In this document: positions 51,908-60,868 of the stretch, one piece after another
How positions within the stretch are numbered: position 1 is the stretch's first letter
Layout of the letters: the number at the start of each line of letters is the position of its first letter
Source of the DNA: Rubrivivax sp.
Lineage (GTDB): Bacteria > Pseudomonadota > Gammaproteobacteria > Burkholderiales > Burkholderiaceae_C
Direction of reading: 5' to 3'
DNA: 64,000 bases
NCBI GenBank assembly: GCA_019635315.1
Contig: JAHBZT010000001.1
Span: 790,001 to 854,000 of the forward strand
Position numbers and translations under genes: made by a program
The notes under the pieces: model-generated
The model's database searches: none
Told to the model about the DNA's origin: nothing
What the model saw: the letters and a program-made list of their open reading frames with translations, nothing else

Positions 51908-53167
51908 ATGTTCGAAACCCCGGTCGCCGCCAGCAGCCTCAGTGAACGGATCGACGCGGCCGCCGCGGCCGTGGAGGCCCAGGTCATCGCCTGGCGGCGC
52001 GACCTGCACCAGCACCCGGAGCTGGGCAACCGCGAATTCCGCACCGCCGGCCTGGTGGCCGACCACCTGCGCGAGCTGGGTTTCGACGAGGTGCGGACCG
52101 GCGTCGCGCACACCGGCGTCGTCGGCCTGCTCAAGGGCGGCCTGCCCGGGCCCGTGGTGGCGCTGCGCGCCGACATGGACGCGCTGCCCGTCACCGAGCA
52201 GGTGGACCTGCCGTTCGCGAGCCAGGTGCGCGCGGTATGGAACGGCGAGAACGTCGGCGTCATGCACGCCTGCGGCCACGACTGCCATGTCGCGATCCTG
52301 ATGGGCGTGGCGCAGGTGCTGGCGCCCTTGCGCGCGCAGCTGCGCGGCAGCGTCAAGTTCATCTTCCAGCCGGCCGAGGAGATGCCGCCCGAGGGCGAGG
52401 ACGGCGGCGCGAAGATGATGATCGCCGAGGGCGCGCTGGAGCGCCCGGTGCCCCAGGCCATCTTCGGCCTGCACGTCACGTCGCGGCTGCCGCTGGGCAC
52501 GGTGGGCTACCGGCCGGGGCCGACGATGGCCAGCTCCGACCGCATGAGGATCACGATCACCGGCCGCCAGACCCATGGCGCCGCGCCGTGGATGGGCGTG
52601 GACCCCATCGTCACCGCGGCGCAGGTGGTGCTGGGGCTGCAGACCATCGTCAGCCGCGGCGTGGACATCAGCCGCGAGCCGGCGGTGGTGACCATAGGCG
52701 CCATCAAGGGCGGCGTGCGCGAGAACATCATCCCCGACAGCGTCGAGATGCGCGGCACCATCCGCACCTTCGACGAGGCGATGCGCGACGACATCCACGA
52801 GCGCGTGACGACGCTGGCCGAGTCGGTGGCGCGGGGCTCGCGTGCCGGCTGCAAGGTCTGCATCGAGAAGAACTATCCGGTCACCGTCAACCACCCCGAG
52901 CTGACCGCGGCGATGGCGCCCACGCTGGCGCGCGTGGCCGGCGACGGGCTCGAGGTCGTCGACAAGGTCACCGGCAGCGAGGACTTCTCGTTCTTCCAGC
53001 GCATCGTGCCCGGCTTCTTCTTCTTCGTCGGCGTCGTGCCGCCGGGCCAGGACGCCCAGACCGTGGCGCCCAACCACTCGCCGCGCTTCTACGTCGACGA
53101 GCGGGCGCTGCTGACCGGCGTGCGCGCGCTGGCCCACCTGGCCTGTGACTTCCTCGAGGCGCGCTGA
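51908..53167 (+). CDS. M20-family amidohydrolase (hippurate hydrolase-like)
   Basis: The protein has 419 residues. WRRDLHQHPELGNREFRT is the M20D start, VALRADMDALPVTE follows, and HACGHDCHVAILMG carries metal ligands. FQPAEEMPPEGEDGGAKMM has the catalytic Glu pair, and GSEDFSFFQRIVPGFFFFVG precedes the final His in NHSPRFYVDE. It should hydrolyse N-acyl amino acids or amides such as hippurate in the cytoplasm. It is transcribed alone, divergent from the CDF group. Confidence 0.94.
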   Translation: MFETPVAASSLSERIDAAAAAVEAQVIAWRRDLHQHPELGNREFRTAGLVADHLRELGFDEVRTGVAHTGVVGLLKGGLPGPVVALRADMDALPVTEQVDLPFASQVRAVWNGENVGVMHACGHDCHVAILMGVAQVLAPLRAQLRGSVKFIFQPAEEMPPEGEDGGAKMMIAEGALERPVPQAIFGLHVTSRLPLGTVGYRPGPTMASSDRMRITITGRQTHGAAPWMGVDPIVTAAQVVLGLQTIVSRGVDISREPAVVTIGAIKGGVRENIIPDSVEMRGTIRTFDEAMRDDIHERVTTLAESVARGSRAGCKVCIEKNYPVTVNHPELTAAMAPTLARVAGDGLEVVDKVTGSEDFSFFQRIVPGFFFFVGVVPPGQDAQTVAPNHSPRFYVDERALLTGVRALAHLACDFLEAR

Positions 53168-53384
53168 GGCGGCACGCCGGCCCGCCGCTGCCAGGGCGCG
53201 GGCGCTGCCCGAAGGGCGCGTTCCTGCGCGCGCGGCCGGTCCGGCGGGATGCCGCGCTGGCGCGCGCCACGGGCATTTAGGGATGGCGGGGGCCGCCGCT
53301 GGCGCCTATAGGTGAATGGGCCTGCGGGCCGTCGCGGGTGCCTGCGCCGCCCGGCCCGGCCGATCGACCCACACCGGAGGTCCC

Positions 53385-53981
53385 ATGCGACACGTTCGAT
53401 GCCTGGCCTCGCTGGCAGTTGCGGGCGCGCTGACGGGCGCGCTGACGGGCGGCGCCCACGCCACGGTGGTCGTCGCGACGCTGCCCGACTTCGACGGGCC
53501 CGAGCATGTCAGCGGCTTTCCGATCGACCTCGGCATCGTCGGCACTTTCGGCTTCGCGCTGCCGGCCACGGCGGTGATCTCGTCGGCGACCTTCAGCGGC
53601 ACCTACGGCACGGCGACCCTGCCGTTCACGACCGCCAGCTACGAGGTCGAGATCGAGGGCGAGACCCTCGTCGTCTGCCCGCCCTTCCACCCCGGCTGCT
53701 ACGAATTCGACGGCACGCCGCTGCGGCCGTTCAGCTTCGCGCTCGGTGCGGGCGCCTTCGCCGGGCTGCTCGACGGCTCGGCGGACCTGCACGTGGTGCA
53801 GACCACCGACTTCATCGTGCGCCTGGGCACGCCGACGCTGACCATCGAATACACGGCCGTGCCGCAGCCCGGGACCACGGCGCTGGTCGGGCTGGCGCTG
53901 GCGGCGCTGGCGCTGGTGCTGCGCCGGCGGCCTGGCGAACCGGTGCGCACCGTCACCGATCCGGCCGTGCACGAGGGCTGA
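53385..53981 (+). CDS. PEP-CTERM-like secreted protein, PQP variant
   Basis: The protein has 198 residues. A signal peptide (LASLAVAGALTGALTGGAHA) precedes a beta-rich body with FIVRLGTPTLTIEYTAV. The C-terminal signal is VPQPGTTALVGLALAALALV followed by LRRRP, with Gln in place of the usual Glu of PEP, and the chain continues 15 more residues past the basic cluster. GGAGG at 53376-53380 supports the ATG at 53385. The unusual tail may affect exosortase processing. The body has no known domain that I recognise. Confidence 0.8.
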   Translation: MRHVRCLASLAVAGALTGALTGGAHATVVVATLPDFDGPEHVSGFPIDLGIVGTFGFALPATAVISSATFSGTYGTATLPFTTASYEVEIEGETLVVCPPFHPGCYEFDGTPLRPFSFALGAGAFAGLLDGSADLHVVQTTDFIVRLGTPTLTIEYTAVPQPGTTALVGLALAALALVLRRRPGEPVRTVTDPAVHEG

Positions 53982-54063
53982 TCCGCACGCCCGGGCGCAT
54001 GCCGCGGGTGCGGCTTGCGCCAGGTCAAGCACCGCCGCGGCGGTCCGGCCACACTGCCGCGCG

Positions 54064-55068
54064 ATGAGGCGGCGCGTGGTGGTGGCGTGGTGGACATTCG
54101 CCCTGCTGGCGGCGGCGCTCGCCTGGGTGGGCCTGGAATTCCGCCGCGACCTGCAGCGCCACGCCGCGCGCCTGGCCGAAGGCAGCCGCGTCGTCGCCAC
54201 CGCCTGCGGGCCGGTGGAAGTGGGCTTCGCGGGTCCGGCCGACGGGCCGCCGCTGCTCGTCGTGCACGGCAGCGGCGGCGGTTTCGACCAGGGCCTGCTG
54301 CTCGGCGCAGGCCATGCGGCGCGCGGCTGGCGCGTCATCGCGCCGTCGCGGCCCGGCTACCTGCGCACGCCGTATCCGGCCGACGGCGACGCCTCCGGCG
54401 AGCGCCAGGCCGACGGGCTGGCCTGCCTGCTGGACACGCTGGGCGTGCCGCGCGTCGCGCTGATGGGCGTCTCGGCCGGCGGCGTGCCGGCGCTGCACTT
54501 CGCGCTGCGCCACCCGCAGCGCCTGGCCGCGCTGGTGCTGATGGTGCCGGCGGTCCACCGGCCCGACCCCGCGGTGCCGACACCGCGCTGGGCGCTGGCC
54601 GTGCTGGACCAGGTGCTGAAGGCCGACCTGCCGTTCTGGCTGCTCGTGCGCGTCGCGCCGGACGCCGCGCGGCGGCTGGTGCTGGCGACGCCGGCCGCCG
54701 AATATGCCGCCGCGAGCGCGGACGAGCGGCGCCGCGCCGACGCGCTGCTCGACAGCATCCTGCCCGTCAGCGCGCGCCGGCGGGGCCTGCTCAACGACTC
54801 GCGGCTGACCACCGGCGCGGCGCGCGTGGCGCTGGAGGCTGTCCAGGTGCCGACGCTGGTGATCAGCGCGCGCGACGACGGCTACGGCACCTGGTCATCG
54901 GCGCGGTACAGCGCCGAGCACATCCCCGGCGCGCGCTTCCTGGGCTACGCGCGCGGCGGGCACCTGCTGCTGGGGCACGAGGCCGAGGTCGTCGCCGCGG
55001 TGCAGGCGCTGCAGCCGCTGCTGGACGAGCCGGCGCCGCCGGCGGGCACGCGACAATCCGCGCGATGA
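54064..55068 (+). CDS. alpha/beta hydrolase with N-terminal membrane anchor
   Basis: The protein has 334 residues. A hydrophobic N-terminal helix (VVVAWWTFALLAAALAWVGL) suggests anchoring or export. LLVVHGSGGGFDQGLLLG forms the oxyanion hole, MGVSAGGVPALHFALRHP contains nucleophile Ser137, and the catalytic His is in GGHLLLGHEAEV. The substrate is unknown. Its stop overlaps the DJ-1/PfpI-like start by four bases. Confidence 0.9.
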   Translation: MRRRVVVAWWTFALLAAALAWVGLEFRRDLQRHAARLAEGSRVVATACGPVEVGFAGPADGPPLLVVHGSGGGFDQGLLLGAGHAARGWRVIAPSRPGYLRTPYPADGDASGERQADGLACLLDTLGVPRVALMGVSAGGVPALHFALRHPQRLAALVLMVPAVHRPDPAVPTPRWALAVLDQVLKADLPFWLLVRVAPDAARRLVLATPAAEYAAASADERRRADALLDSILPVSARRRGLLNDSRLTTGAARVALEAVQVPTLVISARDDGYGTWSSARYSAEHIPGARFLGYARGGHLLLGHEAEVVAAVQALQPLLDEPAPPAGTRQSAR

Positions 55069-55697
55069 AGCCCGAGGTCTGCGTGCTGCTGTACCCCGGC
55101 TGCGTCTACTTCGAGATCGCGCTGGCGACCGAGACGCTGGCCGCGGCCTGCACGATCCGCTGCCTGACGCCGGACGGCGCCGACCATGCGGCGTCCAACG
55201 GGGCGCGCCTGCGCGCCGACGCCGGCTACGCGGCCCTGCAGGCCGGGCCTGCGCCGGCGGCGGTGCTGGTGCCCGGCGGTGATCCGCGCGCGATCCTGCT
55301 GCCGCGCAACCTGGCGCGCGAGCCGCTGCAGGCCGCGCTGGCCGGTGGCGCGCTGCTGGCCGGCATCTGCGCCGGCAACCTGGTGCTCGCGGCCGCCGGC
55401 GTGCTGCGCGGGCGCCGCGCCACGCACAACTATGCGCCGCCCTGGGCGTCGCCGGCGCAGGTGGCCGCCACCGCGCCGTACTGGGAAGGCCTGCACTACC
55501 TGGCCGCCGATCTCGTCGAGGATGGCCCGGTGATCACCGCGATGCCCTGGGCCTACCGGCGCTATGCGGCGGCGGTGGCGCGGCGGCTGGCGGTGCTCGA
55601 CGCGGCCGCCGCACGGGACCTGGAGAGCTACGTGCAACGGCGGTCGCTTCAGCCGCCCGGCGGCGCGGCCGACGCCGCCGGCCTGGGCACCTCGTAG
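55065..55697 (+). CDS. DJ-1/PfpI-family protein
   Basis: The protein has 210 residues. VCVLLYPGCVYFEIALATE is the family start, VLVPGGDPRAILL follows, and LLAGICAGNLVLAAAGVLRG carries the nucleophile-elbow Cys102, with THNY after it. Glu17 of the first helix fits the conserved acid that activates the Cys. Activity could be amidase-, hydratase- or glyoxalase-like. Its last 49 bases overlap the convergent reductase gene at 55649. Confidence 0.88.
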   Translation: MKPEVCVLLYPGCVYFEIALATETLAAACTIRCLTPDGADHAASNGARLRADAGYAALQAGPAPAAVLVPGGDPRAILLPRNLAREPLQAALAGGALLAGICAGNLVLAAAGVLRGRRATHNYAPPWASPAQVAATAPYWEGLHYLAADLVEDGPVITAMPWAYRRYAAAVARRLAVLDAAAARDLESYVQRRSLQPPGGAADAAGLGTS

Positions 55698-56230
55698 CGC
55701 AGTTCGGCGAAGCCGCTGCCGACCTGGCGCACGGCGCACAGGCGCAGCGGTGGCGAGGCGATGCGCCGCGGCAGCAGCGGCTGCCCGCGGCCCAGCGTGA
55801 CCGAGCCGATCTGCACCAGGATCTCGTCGAGCAGCCCGGCATCGTGAAACTGCCCGACCAGTTCGCCGCCGCCGACCAGCCAGAGGTTGCGGCCTTGCGC
55901 GGCGGCCGTCATGGCCGCGTGCACCGGCCGCACGTCGCCCTGCACGAAGCGGATGTCGGCGCCGGGCACCGTGGCCAGCTGGCGGTGCGTGAAGACCCAG
56001 GCCGGCTGCGCATACGGCCAGGCGGCGCGCGGGTCGGCCGCCGGCGCGACGACATGGCGCAGCATCCACTCGTAGGTCGAGGCCCCCATCGCGAGCGCGC
56101 CGACGCCGGCGATGAAGTCCGGGTAGCTGGTGTCGGCGATGTCGCCGAGCGGGAACAGCCACTCCAGCGAGTGGTCCTCGGTGGCGATGAAGCCGTCCAG
56201 GCTGCAGGCGGTGTAGTACTGGGTCTTCAT
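55649..56230 (-). CDS. RibD C-terminal/dihydrofolate reductase-family protein
   Basis: The protein has 193 residues. MKTQYYTACSLDGFIATEDH is the usual start, ALAMGASTYEWML follows, and GRNLWLVGGGELVGQFHDAGLLDEI is the conserved NADPH-binding segment of RibD-C reductases. The natural substrate is unknown; most such solo proteins are not folate enzymes. The last 16 codons overlap the convergent DJ-1 gene. Upstream in-frame codons exist, but the ATG at 56230 matches the family start. Confidence 0.9.
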   Translation of the reverse strand: MKTQYYTACSLDGFIATEDHSLEWLFPLGDIADTSYPDFIAGVGALAMGASTYEWMLRHVVAPAADPRAAWPYAQPAWVFTHRQLATVPGADIRFVQGDVRPVHAAMTAAAQGRNLWLVGGGELVGQFHDAGLLDEILVQIGSVTLGRGQPLLPRRIASPPLRLCAVRQVGSGFAELRYEVPRPAASAAPPGG

Positions 56231-56276
56231 GGCCATGCACGCTAGCATGCCTGGCCGCGACGGCAAGGAGTGCACG

Positions 56277-56801
56277 ATGCGCCTGACGAACTGGACCCTG
56301 CGCGCCCCGGCGCGCCCCGCGGCCTGCCGGGCCGCCCTGGCTGCCCTGGCTGCCCTGGCGGCCGCGCTGCTGGCGGCGCCGGCCGCGACGGCGCAGACGG
56401 CCGCGCCGGCGCCGCCTGCCTACGACGAGGCGCTGGCGCGCGCGCTGGGCGCCGACGACTACGGCATGCGGCCCTACGTGCTGGTGATCCTGAAGACGGG
56501 CCCGCGGCCGGTGCCGGCCGGCCCGGCGCGCGACGAGATGTTCCGCGGCCACTTCGCCAACATGAAGCGGCTCGCCGGCGAGGGCAAGCTGGCGCTGGCC
56601 GGGCCGCTGGACGGCGTCGAGGGCCGGCGCGGCATCTTCGTGATGGCGGTGGCCGACATCGCCGAGGCGCGCACGCTGACCGAGACCGACCCCGTCATCG
56701 TGCACGGCGAGATGGTCGCCGAATACCACAAGTACTACGGCTCGGCGGCGCTGATGCAGGTGCGCGAGATCCACGAGCGCATCGCGAAGAAGAAGTTCTG
56801 A
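56277..56801 (+). CDS. exported YciI-like protein
   Basis: The protein has 174 residues. A long signal peptide (ALAALAALAAALLAAPAATA, followed by Q) precedes a ferredoxin-like YCII domain with YVLVILKTGPRP, MFRGHFANMKRLAGEGKLAL, AGPLDGVEGRRGIFVMAV and DPVIVHGEMVAEYHKYYG. The His of HFANMKR corresponds to the YciI active site. The domain is usually cytoplasmic, so export is notable but not unique. AAGGAG at 56265-56270 supports the ATG at 56277. Confidence 0.88.
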   Translation: MRLTNWTLRAPARPAACRAALAALAALAAALLAAPAATAQTAAPAPPAYDEALARALGADDYGMRPYVLVILKTGPRPVPAGPARDEMFRGHFANMKRLAGEGKLALAGPLDGVEGRRGIFVMAVADIAEARTLTETDPVIVHGEMVAEYHKYYGSAALMQVREIHERIAKKKF

Positions 56802-56809
56802 GCGCCCCA

Positions 56810-56830
56810 GGGCCGGGCGGCGCCCGGCCC
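56810..56830. terminator. bidirectional GC hairpin between convergent genes
   Basis: GGGCCGGGC and GCCCGGCCC form a perfect nine-pair stem around GGC, nine bases after the YciI-like stop and 34 bases beyond the acyl-CoA synthetase stop. It can fold from either strand. There is no T tract, so it may act as a rho-assisted or barrier structure. Confidence 0.55.
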
Positions 56831-56864
56831 GGTCCGTGGCCGCGAGCGCCGGCCGGTGCAGCGG

Positions 56865-58412
56865 TCAGCCGCCGGCGCCGGGCGTGACCTGCGCGCGCAG
56901 CGCGGTCTTCAGCACCTTGCCGTAGTGGTTCTTGGGCAGCGCCTCGACGAAGCGGTAGCGCTTGGGCCGCTTGAAGCGCGCGATGTGCGCCAGGCAGTGC
57001 GCGTCCAGCGCGCGCTCGTCGGCCGCCGCGCCCGGCTGCAGCACGACGAAGGCGACGACGACCTCGCCCCATTCGGCATCCGGCGCGCCGACCACCGCGA
57101 CCTCGGCCACGCCGGGCGCGGTCAGCAGCACCTCCTCGACCTCGCGCGGGTAGATGTTGCTGCCGCCGCTGATGACGAGGTCCTTGCTGCGGTCCTTCAG
57201 CGTCAGGAAGCCGTCTTCGTCCAGGCTGCCCATATCGCCGGTCCACAGCCAGCCGTCGCGGACGGCGGCGGCCGTGGCCTCGGGGTTGCGCCAGTAGCCG
57301 GCCATCACGCTGTCGCCGCGCACCAGCACCTCGCCGGTCTCGCCGCTGGCGCAGTCGCGGCCCTGCTCGTCGGCCACGCGCACGTGCACCGGCGTCTGCG
57401 CGATGCCGACGCTGGCCAGCCGCTCGGCATGGCGCGGGTGGGCCGTGTCGGCGATCACCGCGCGCGCGAGCGCGGTCGCGCACATCGGCGTCTCGCCCTG
57501 GCCGTAGATCTGCACGAAGCGCGGGCCCATCACGCGCAGCGCGCGCCGGATGTCGGCCAGGTACATCGGCGCGCCGCCGTAGACGATGGTCTTGAACGAG
57601 GCCGCGCAGTCCTGCGGCGACAGCCCCGCGGCCTCGGCATGGTCCACCAGCCGCTTGACGATGGTCGGCGCCGCGAAGGTGGACAGCGGCCCGAGCGCGC
57701 GCCCGAGCGCGAACAGCTCCGCCGGGTCGACGCCGCCGCTGGCCGGCACGACATGGCGCGCGCCGGCCATCAGGTGCGGGATGGCATACAGGCCGCAGCC
57801 ATGCGACATCGGCGCGCCATAGACGATGGCGTCGCCGGCGCCCACCGCGTCGACGTCGACGAAATAGGCCAGGCCCATGGTCAGCAGGTTGCGCTGCGTG
57901 ATCATCACGCCCTTGGGCCGGCCGGTGGTGCCGCTGGTGTAGAACAGCCAGGCCAGGTCGTCGGGGCCGGCGTCGTGCGGCGTGGGCGCTGCGCCCTCGC
58001 CGGCGGCCAGCGGCCCCAGCAGCGCGTCGGCCTCGGCGCCTTCGGTGTCGACCTGGCGCTGCAGGCCGGCGATCGCCCCGGGCGCGACATCGCTCGTCAC
58101 GAAGCCCCAGCGCGCGCCACTGTCGGCGACGATCCAGGCGACCTCCGACGGGTGCAGCTTGGCATTCACCGGCACGACCGCCAGCCCGGCCCACCAGGCG
58201 CCCCACAGCAGCTCCAGGTAGCGCGGGTGGTTGCGCATGAAGAGCAGCAGCCGCTCGCCCGGCGCCAGCCCGGCGGCACGCAGCCGCGCCGCCAGCGCCG
58301 CGGCGCGTGCGGCCCACTGGCCGTGGGTGGCGTGCAGCGTCGTGCCGTGCAGGATGGCGGGGCGATCGGGGGCCAGCAGCGCCTGGCGCTGCAGCAGCTG
58401 GGCGAGGTTCAT
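56865..58412 (-). CDS. AMP-dependent acyl-CoA synthetase
   Basis: The protein has 515 residues. LAWLFYTSGTTGRPKGVMIT is the adenylate-forming P-loop, VYGAPMSHGCGLYAIPHLM follows, IYGQGETPMCATALAR is the A5 motif, and GWLWTGDMGSLDEDGFLTLKD with SGGSNIYPREVEE are A7-A8. NHYGKVLKTALR has the catalytic Lys. It activates a carboxylic acid as its CoA ester; chain length is not readable. It is 19 bases downstream of the CBS/DUF294 gene on the same strand, so they are probably co-transcribed. Confidence 0.94.
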   Translation of the reverse strand: MNLAQLLQRQALLAPDRPAILHGTTLHATHGQWAARAAALAARLRAAGLAPGERLLLFMRNHPRYLELLWGAWWAGLAVVPVNAKLHPSEVAWIVADSGARWGFVTSDVAPGAIAGLQRQVDTEGAEADALLGPLAAGEGAAPTPHDAGPDDLAWLFYTSGTTGRPKGVMITQRNLLTMGLAYFVDVDAVGAGDAIVYGAPMSHGCGLYAIPHLMAGARHVVPASGGVDPAELFALGRALGPLSTFAAPTIVKRLVDHAEAAGLSPQDCAASFKTIVYGGAPMYLADIRRALRVMGPRFVQIYGQGETPMCATALARAVIADTAHPRHAERLASVGIAQTPVHVRVADEQGRDCASGETGEVLVRGDSVMAGYWRNPEATAAAVRDGWLWTGDMGSLDEDGFLTLKDRSKDLVISGGSNIYPREVEEVLLTAPGVAEVAVVGAPDAEWGEVVVAFVVLQPGAAADERALDAHCLAHIARFKRPKRYRFVEALPKNHYGKVLKTALRAQVTPGAGG

Positions 58413-58431
58413 CGTCGGCGCGGGGTCGGCT

Positions 58432-59907
58432 TCAACGGTTGGCAGGGTAACGCTGCGCCAGCACGTCCTGCAGCGTCTTGACGACGCCGAAGGCGTCCTT
58501 CAGCGTGCTGCGCTCGAACTGGCTGAGCTCCTCCGGGTGCAGGAAGTTGTCGGCCGCGCGGCCTTCGGCGATCTGCTGCGCCTGGTGGCGGATGCGCAGG
58601 CTGCACAGGAACTCCAGCGCATCGCGCAGGTCGCGCACGCTGCCGGCGCTGATCTCGCCGCTGCCCGCGGCATGGGCCAGGCGCTCGTGCGTATTGACCG
58701 CTGCGTCGCCGCCGGCCAGGGCATAGACGCGCGCGAGGTCGATCACCGGCACGATGCCGTGGTGCTTGAGGTCGAAGGTGCCCTTGTGCTCGCCGCTGCG
58801 CAGCGGGGCGAGGCCGCCGAACAGCCCCAGCGGCGGCTGGCGCGACAGTGCATTGCCGACCAGGTGGCCGAGGAACAGCCTGGCCTTGGGCGTGTGCGCC
58901 AGCACCTCGGCGCGCAGGCCGTCCAGCAGCTCGTGGCGGCCGGCGACCACGCGCACGTCGAAGAAGACGCTGCACAGCATCAGCGCCATCGGCTCCGGGG
59001 TGTCGATCCAGCGCCGGAAATAGTCTGCCCAGACGTGCCGCGGCTGCCGCCAGCGGTCGGTGCGCGCCATCATCTCGCCGGGGCAGAAGACATAGCCGCA
59101 GGCGTCCAGGCCGGCATTGACCTCCTCGGCCAGGGCCTTGAAGTAGGCGCTATGCGCCGCCTCGTCGTAGGCATCGTCGAGCAGCAGGCAGTTGTCCTGG
59201 TCGCTCTTGGCGGTCTGCTCGTGGCGCGCCTGCGAGCCGGCGGCGACCCAGGCATAGTCCACCGGCGGTGGGCCCAGCCGCGCCTCGGCCAGGTGCAGCA
59301 GCCGGGTGGTCAGCGCGTCGGTGATCGCGGTCACGACATGGCCGGTGGCATAGGCGCTGGCGCCGGCGTCGACGAGCTGGCGCTGCAGCGCCTTCACGCG
59401 CGCGGCCGCGGCGACCAGGCCGGCGAGCGTGGTCTGGCGGTGGATCTCGCCAGCCAGGTAGACGGCCGAATGGCTGTGCTGCTCGTTGACGTCGGTGGCG
59501 GTCACGATGCCGGCGACCGCCGCGCCGTCCATCACCGGCACATGGTGGATCTGGTGGCGCGCCATCAGCAGCAGCGCCTCGAAGGCGGGCGCGTCGGCCG
59601 GCGCGGTGAGCGGCGCCACGGTGGCGATCTCCAGCACCGGCAGCGCCGGGTCCAGCCCGGCGGCCAGCGCGCGGTTGCGCAGGTCGCGGTCGGTGACCAG
59701 GCCGAACAGGTGGCCGTCCTGCACCAGCAGCAGCGACGAGACCCGCTCGTCGCGCATGCGCTCGGCGGCGGCGCGGATGCTGATCTGCGGCGACGCCGTC
59801 ACCGGCGCACGCTTGAGCAGCGTGCGCAGCGGCGTCGTGAGCAGGCTGGCCTGGCCGGCGGCGGCGGGCAGGGCGGATTCGGCGGCGGCTTCGTCGGCAG
59901 GGGTCAT
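58432..59907 (-). CDS. CBS-domain/DUF294 putative nucleotidyltransferase
   Basis: The protein has 491 residues. A pair of CBS domains occupies about residues 25-150 (RDERVSSLLLVQDGHLFGLVTDRDLRNR and HHVPVMDGAAVAGIVTATDV). The DUF294 nucleotidyltransferase core has WVAAGSQARHEQTAKSDQDN with its Gly-Ser and Asp pair, and DUF294_C fills the C-terminus. Many relatives carry an N-terminal cyclic-nucleotide-binding domain, which is absent here. An FNR-like site at 59970-59983 lies 63 bases upstream. The role is probably regulation of nucleotide or energy state, but unproven. Confidence 0.9.
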   Translation of the reverse strand: MTPADEAAAESALPAAAGQASLLTTPLRTLLKRAPVTASPQISIRAAAERMRDERVSSLLLVQDGHLFGLVTDRDLRNRALAAGLDPALPVLEIATVAPLTAPADAPAFEALLLMARHQIHHVPVMDGAAVAGIVTATDVNEQHSHSAVYLAGEIHRQTTLAGLVAAAARVKALQRQLVDAGASAYATGHVVTAITDALTTRLLHLAEARLGPPPVDYAWVAAGSQARHEQTAKSDQDNCLLLDDAYDEAAHSAYFKALAEEVNAGLDACGYVFCPGEMMARTDRWRQPRHVWADYFRRWIDTPEPMALMLCSVFFDVRVVAGRHELLDGLRAEVLAHTPKARLFLGHLVGNALSRQPPLGLFGGLAPLRSGEHKGTFDLKHHGIVPVIDLARVYALAGGDAAVNTHERLAHAAGSGEISAGSVRDLRDALEFLCSLRIRHQAQQIAEGRAADNFLHPEELSQFERSTLKDAFGVVKTLQDVLAQRYPANR

Positions 59908-59963
59908 GGCGGCGGGTGCGAGCCCGCCGAGTCTCGCCGATGCAGCTGACGCGAAGGCCGGCG

Positions 59964-59989
59964 GCCGGCTTGATGCGCGTCAAGCCGGC
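59964..59989. promoter_or_regulatory. 10-bp inverted repeat containing an FNR/CRP-like box
   Basis: GCCGGCTTGA and TCAAGCCGGC are perfect arms around TGCGCG. The centre, TTGATGCGCGTCAA at 59970-59983, differs by one base in the right half from the FNR/Anr consensus TTGAT-N4-ATCAA. It lies in the divergent region between the CBS/DUF294 gene and the SDR gene, 63 and 77 bases from their starts. Control by an FNR/CRP-family protein is plausible but unproven. Confidence 0.55.
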
Positions 59990-60060
59990 GCCACGCGGCG
60001 GCGGCTCCCTGCGCGGCGGCGAGAATGCGCGCTGGACACCGCCGCAGGAGAACCCCAACG

Positions 60061-60834
60061 ATGATTGCCCCGCACAACCGCATCGCCCTCGTCACCGGCG
60101 CCGGCAGCGGCATCGGCCGTGCCACCGCCAATGCGCTGGTGCGCGACGGCTGGCGCGTCGTCTACAGCGGCCGCCGGCTGGAGGCGCTGCGCGAGTCGAT
60201 CGCGCAGGCCGACGACCCCTTCGGCGACATCGCCGCGCGCGCCTTCGCGGTGCCGGCCGACGTGACCAAGCCCGACGCCGTGCAGGCGCTGTTCGACTTC
60301 GTGCGCGCGCGCTTCGGGCGCCTGGACCTGCTGTTCAACAACGCCGGCGTCTTCACGCCCGGGCTGCCGCTGGAGGACCTGACGCTGGAGCACTGGCGCG
60401 CCGCGGTGGACACCAACCTGACCGGCGTCTTCCTGTGCACGCAGCAGGCCTTCCGCATGATGAAGGCGCAGCAGCCGCGCGGCGGCCGCATCGTCAACAA
60501 CGGCTCGATCTCGGCGCATGCGCCGCGGCCCAACTCGTCGCCCTACACGGCGACCAAGCACGCGATCAGCGGCCTGACCAAGGCCTGCGCGCTGGACGGC
60601 CGCGCCTTCGACATCGCGGTCGGCCAGATCGACATCGGCAATGCGGTCACCGAGCTGACCGCCGGCATGGCCACCGGCATGCCGCAGGCCGACGGCAGCG
60701 TGCGGCCGGAGGCGCGCATGGACGTCGCCCATGCCGCCGCGGCGGTGGTTCACATGGCCAACCTGCCGCTGGAAGCCAACGTGCTGTTCATGACGGTGAT
60801 GGCCACCGGCATGCCTTTCGTCGGGCGCGGCTAG
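60061..60834 (+). CDS. short-chain dehydrogenase/reductase
   Basis: The protein has 257 residues. [19 protein letters not shown] is the cofactor motif, [12 protein letters not shown] follows, and the catalytic set is present: Ser in [11 protein letters not shown], and Tyr and Lys in [12 protein letters not shown]. Arg at [10 protein letters not shown] suggests NADP preference. C-terminal [20 protein letters not shown] is typical of a widespread bacterial SDR group with unknown substrate. AGGAGA about 12 bases before the ATG at 60061 supports the start. Confidence 0.93.
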   Translation: MIAPHNRIALVTGAGSGIGRATANALVRDGWRVVYSGRRLEALRESIAQADDPFGDIAARAFAVPADVTKPDAVQALFDFVRARFGRLDLLFNNAGVFTPGLPLEDLTLEHWRAAVDTNLTGVFLCTQQAFRMMKAQQPRGGRIVNNGSISAHAPRPNSSPYTATKHAISGLTKACALDGRAFDIAVGQIDIGNAVTELTAGMATGMPQADGSVRPEARMDVAHAAAAVVHMANLPLEANVLFMTVMATGMPFVGRG

Positions 60835-60868
60835 CGCTCGGCGCGGCAGCCGGCGCCGCGGCGTTCGG

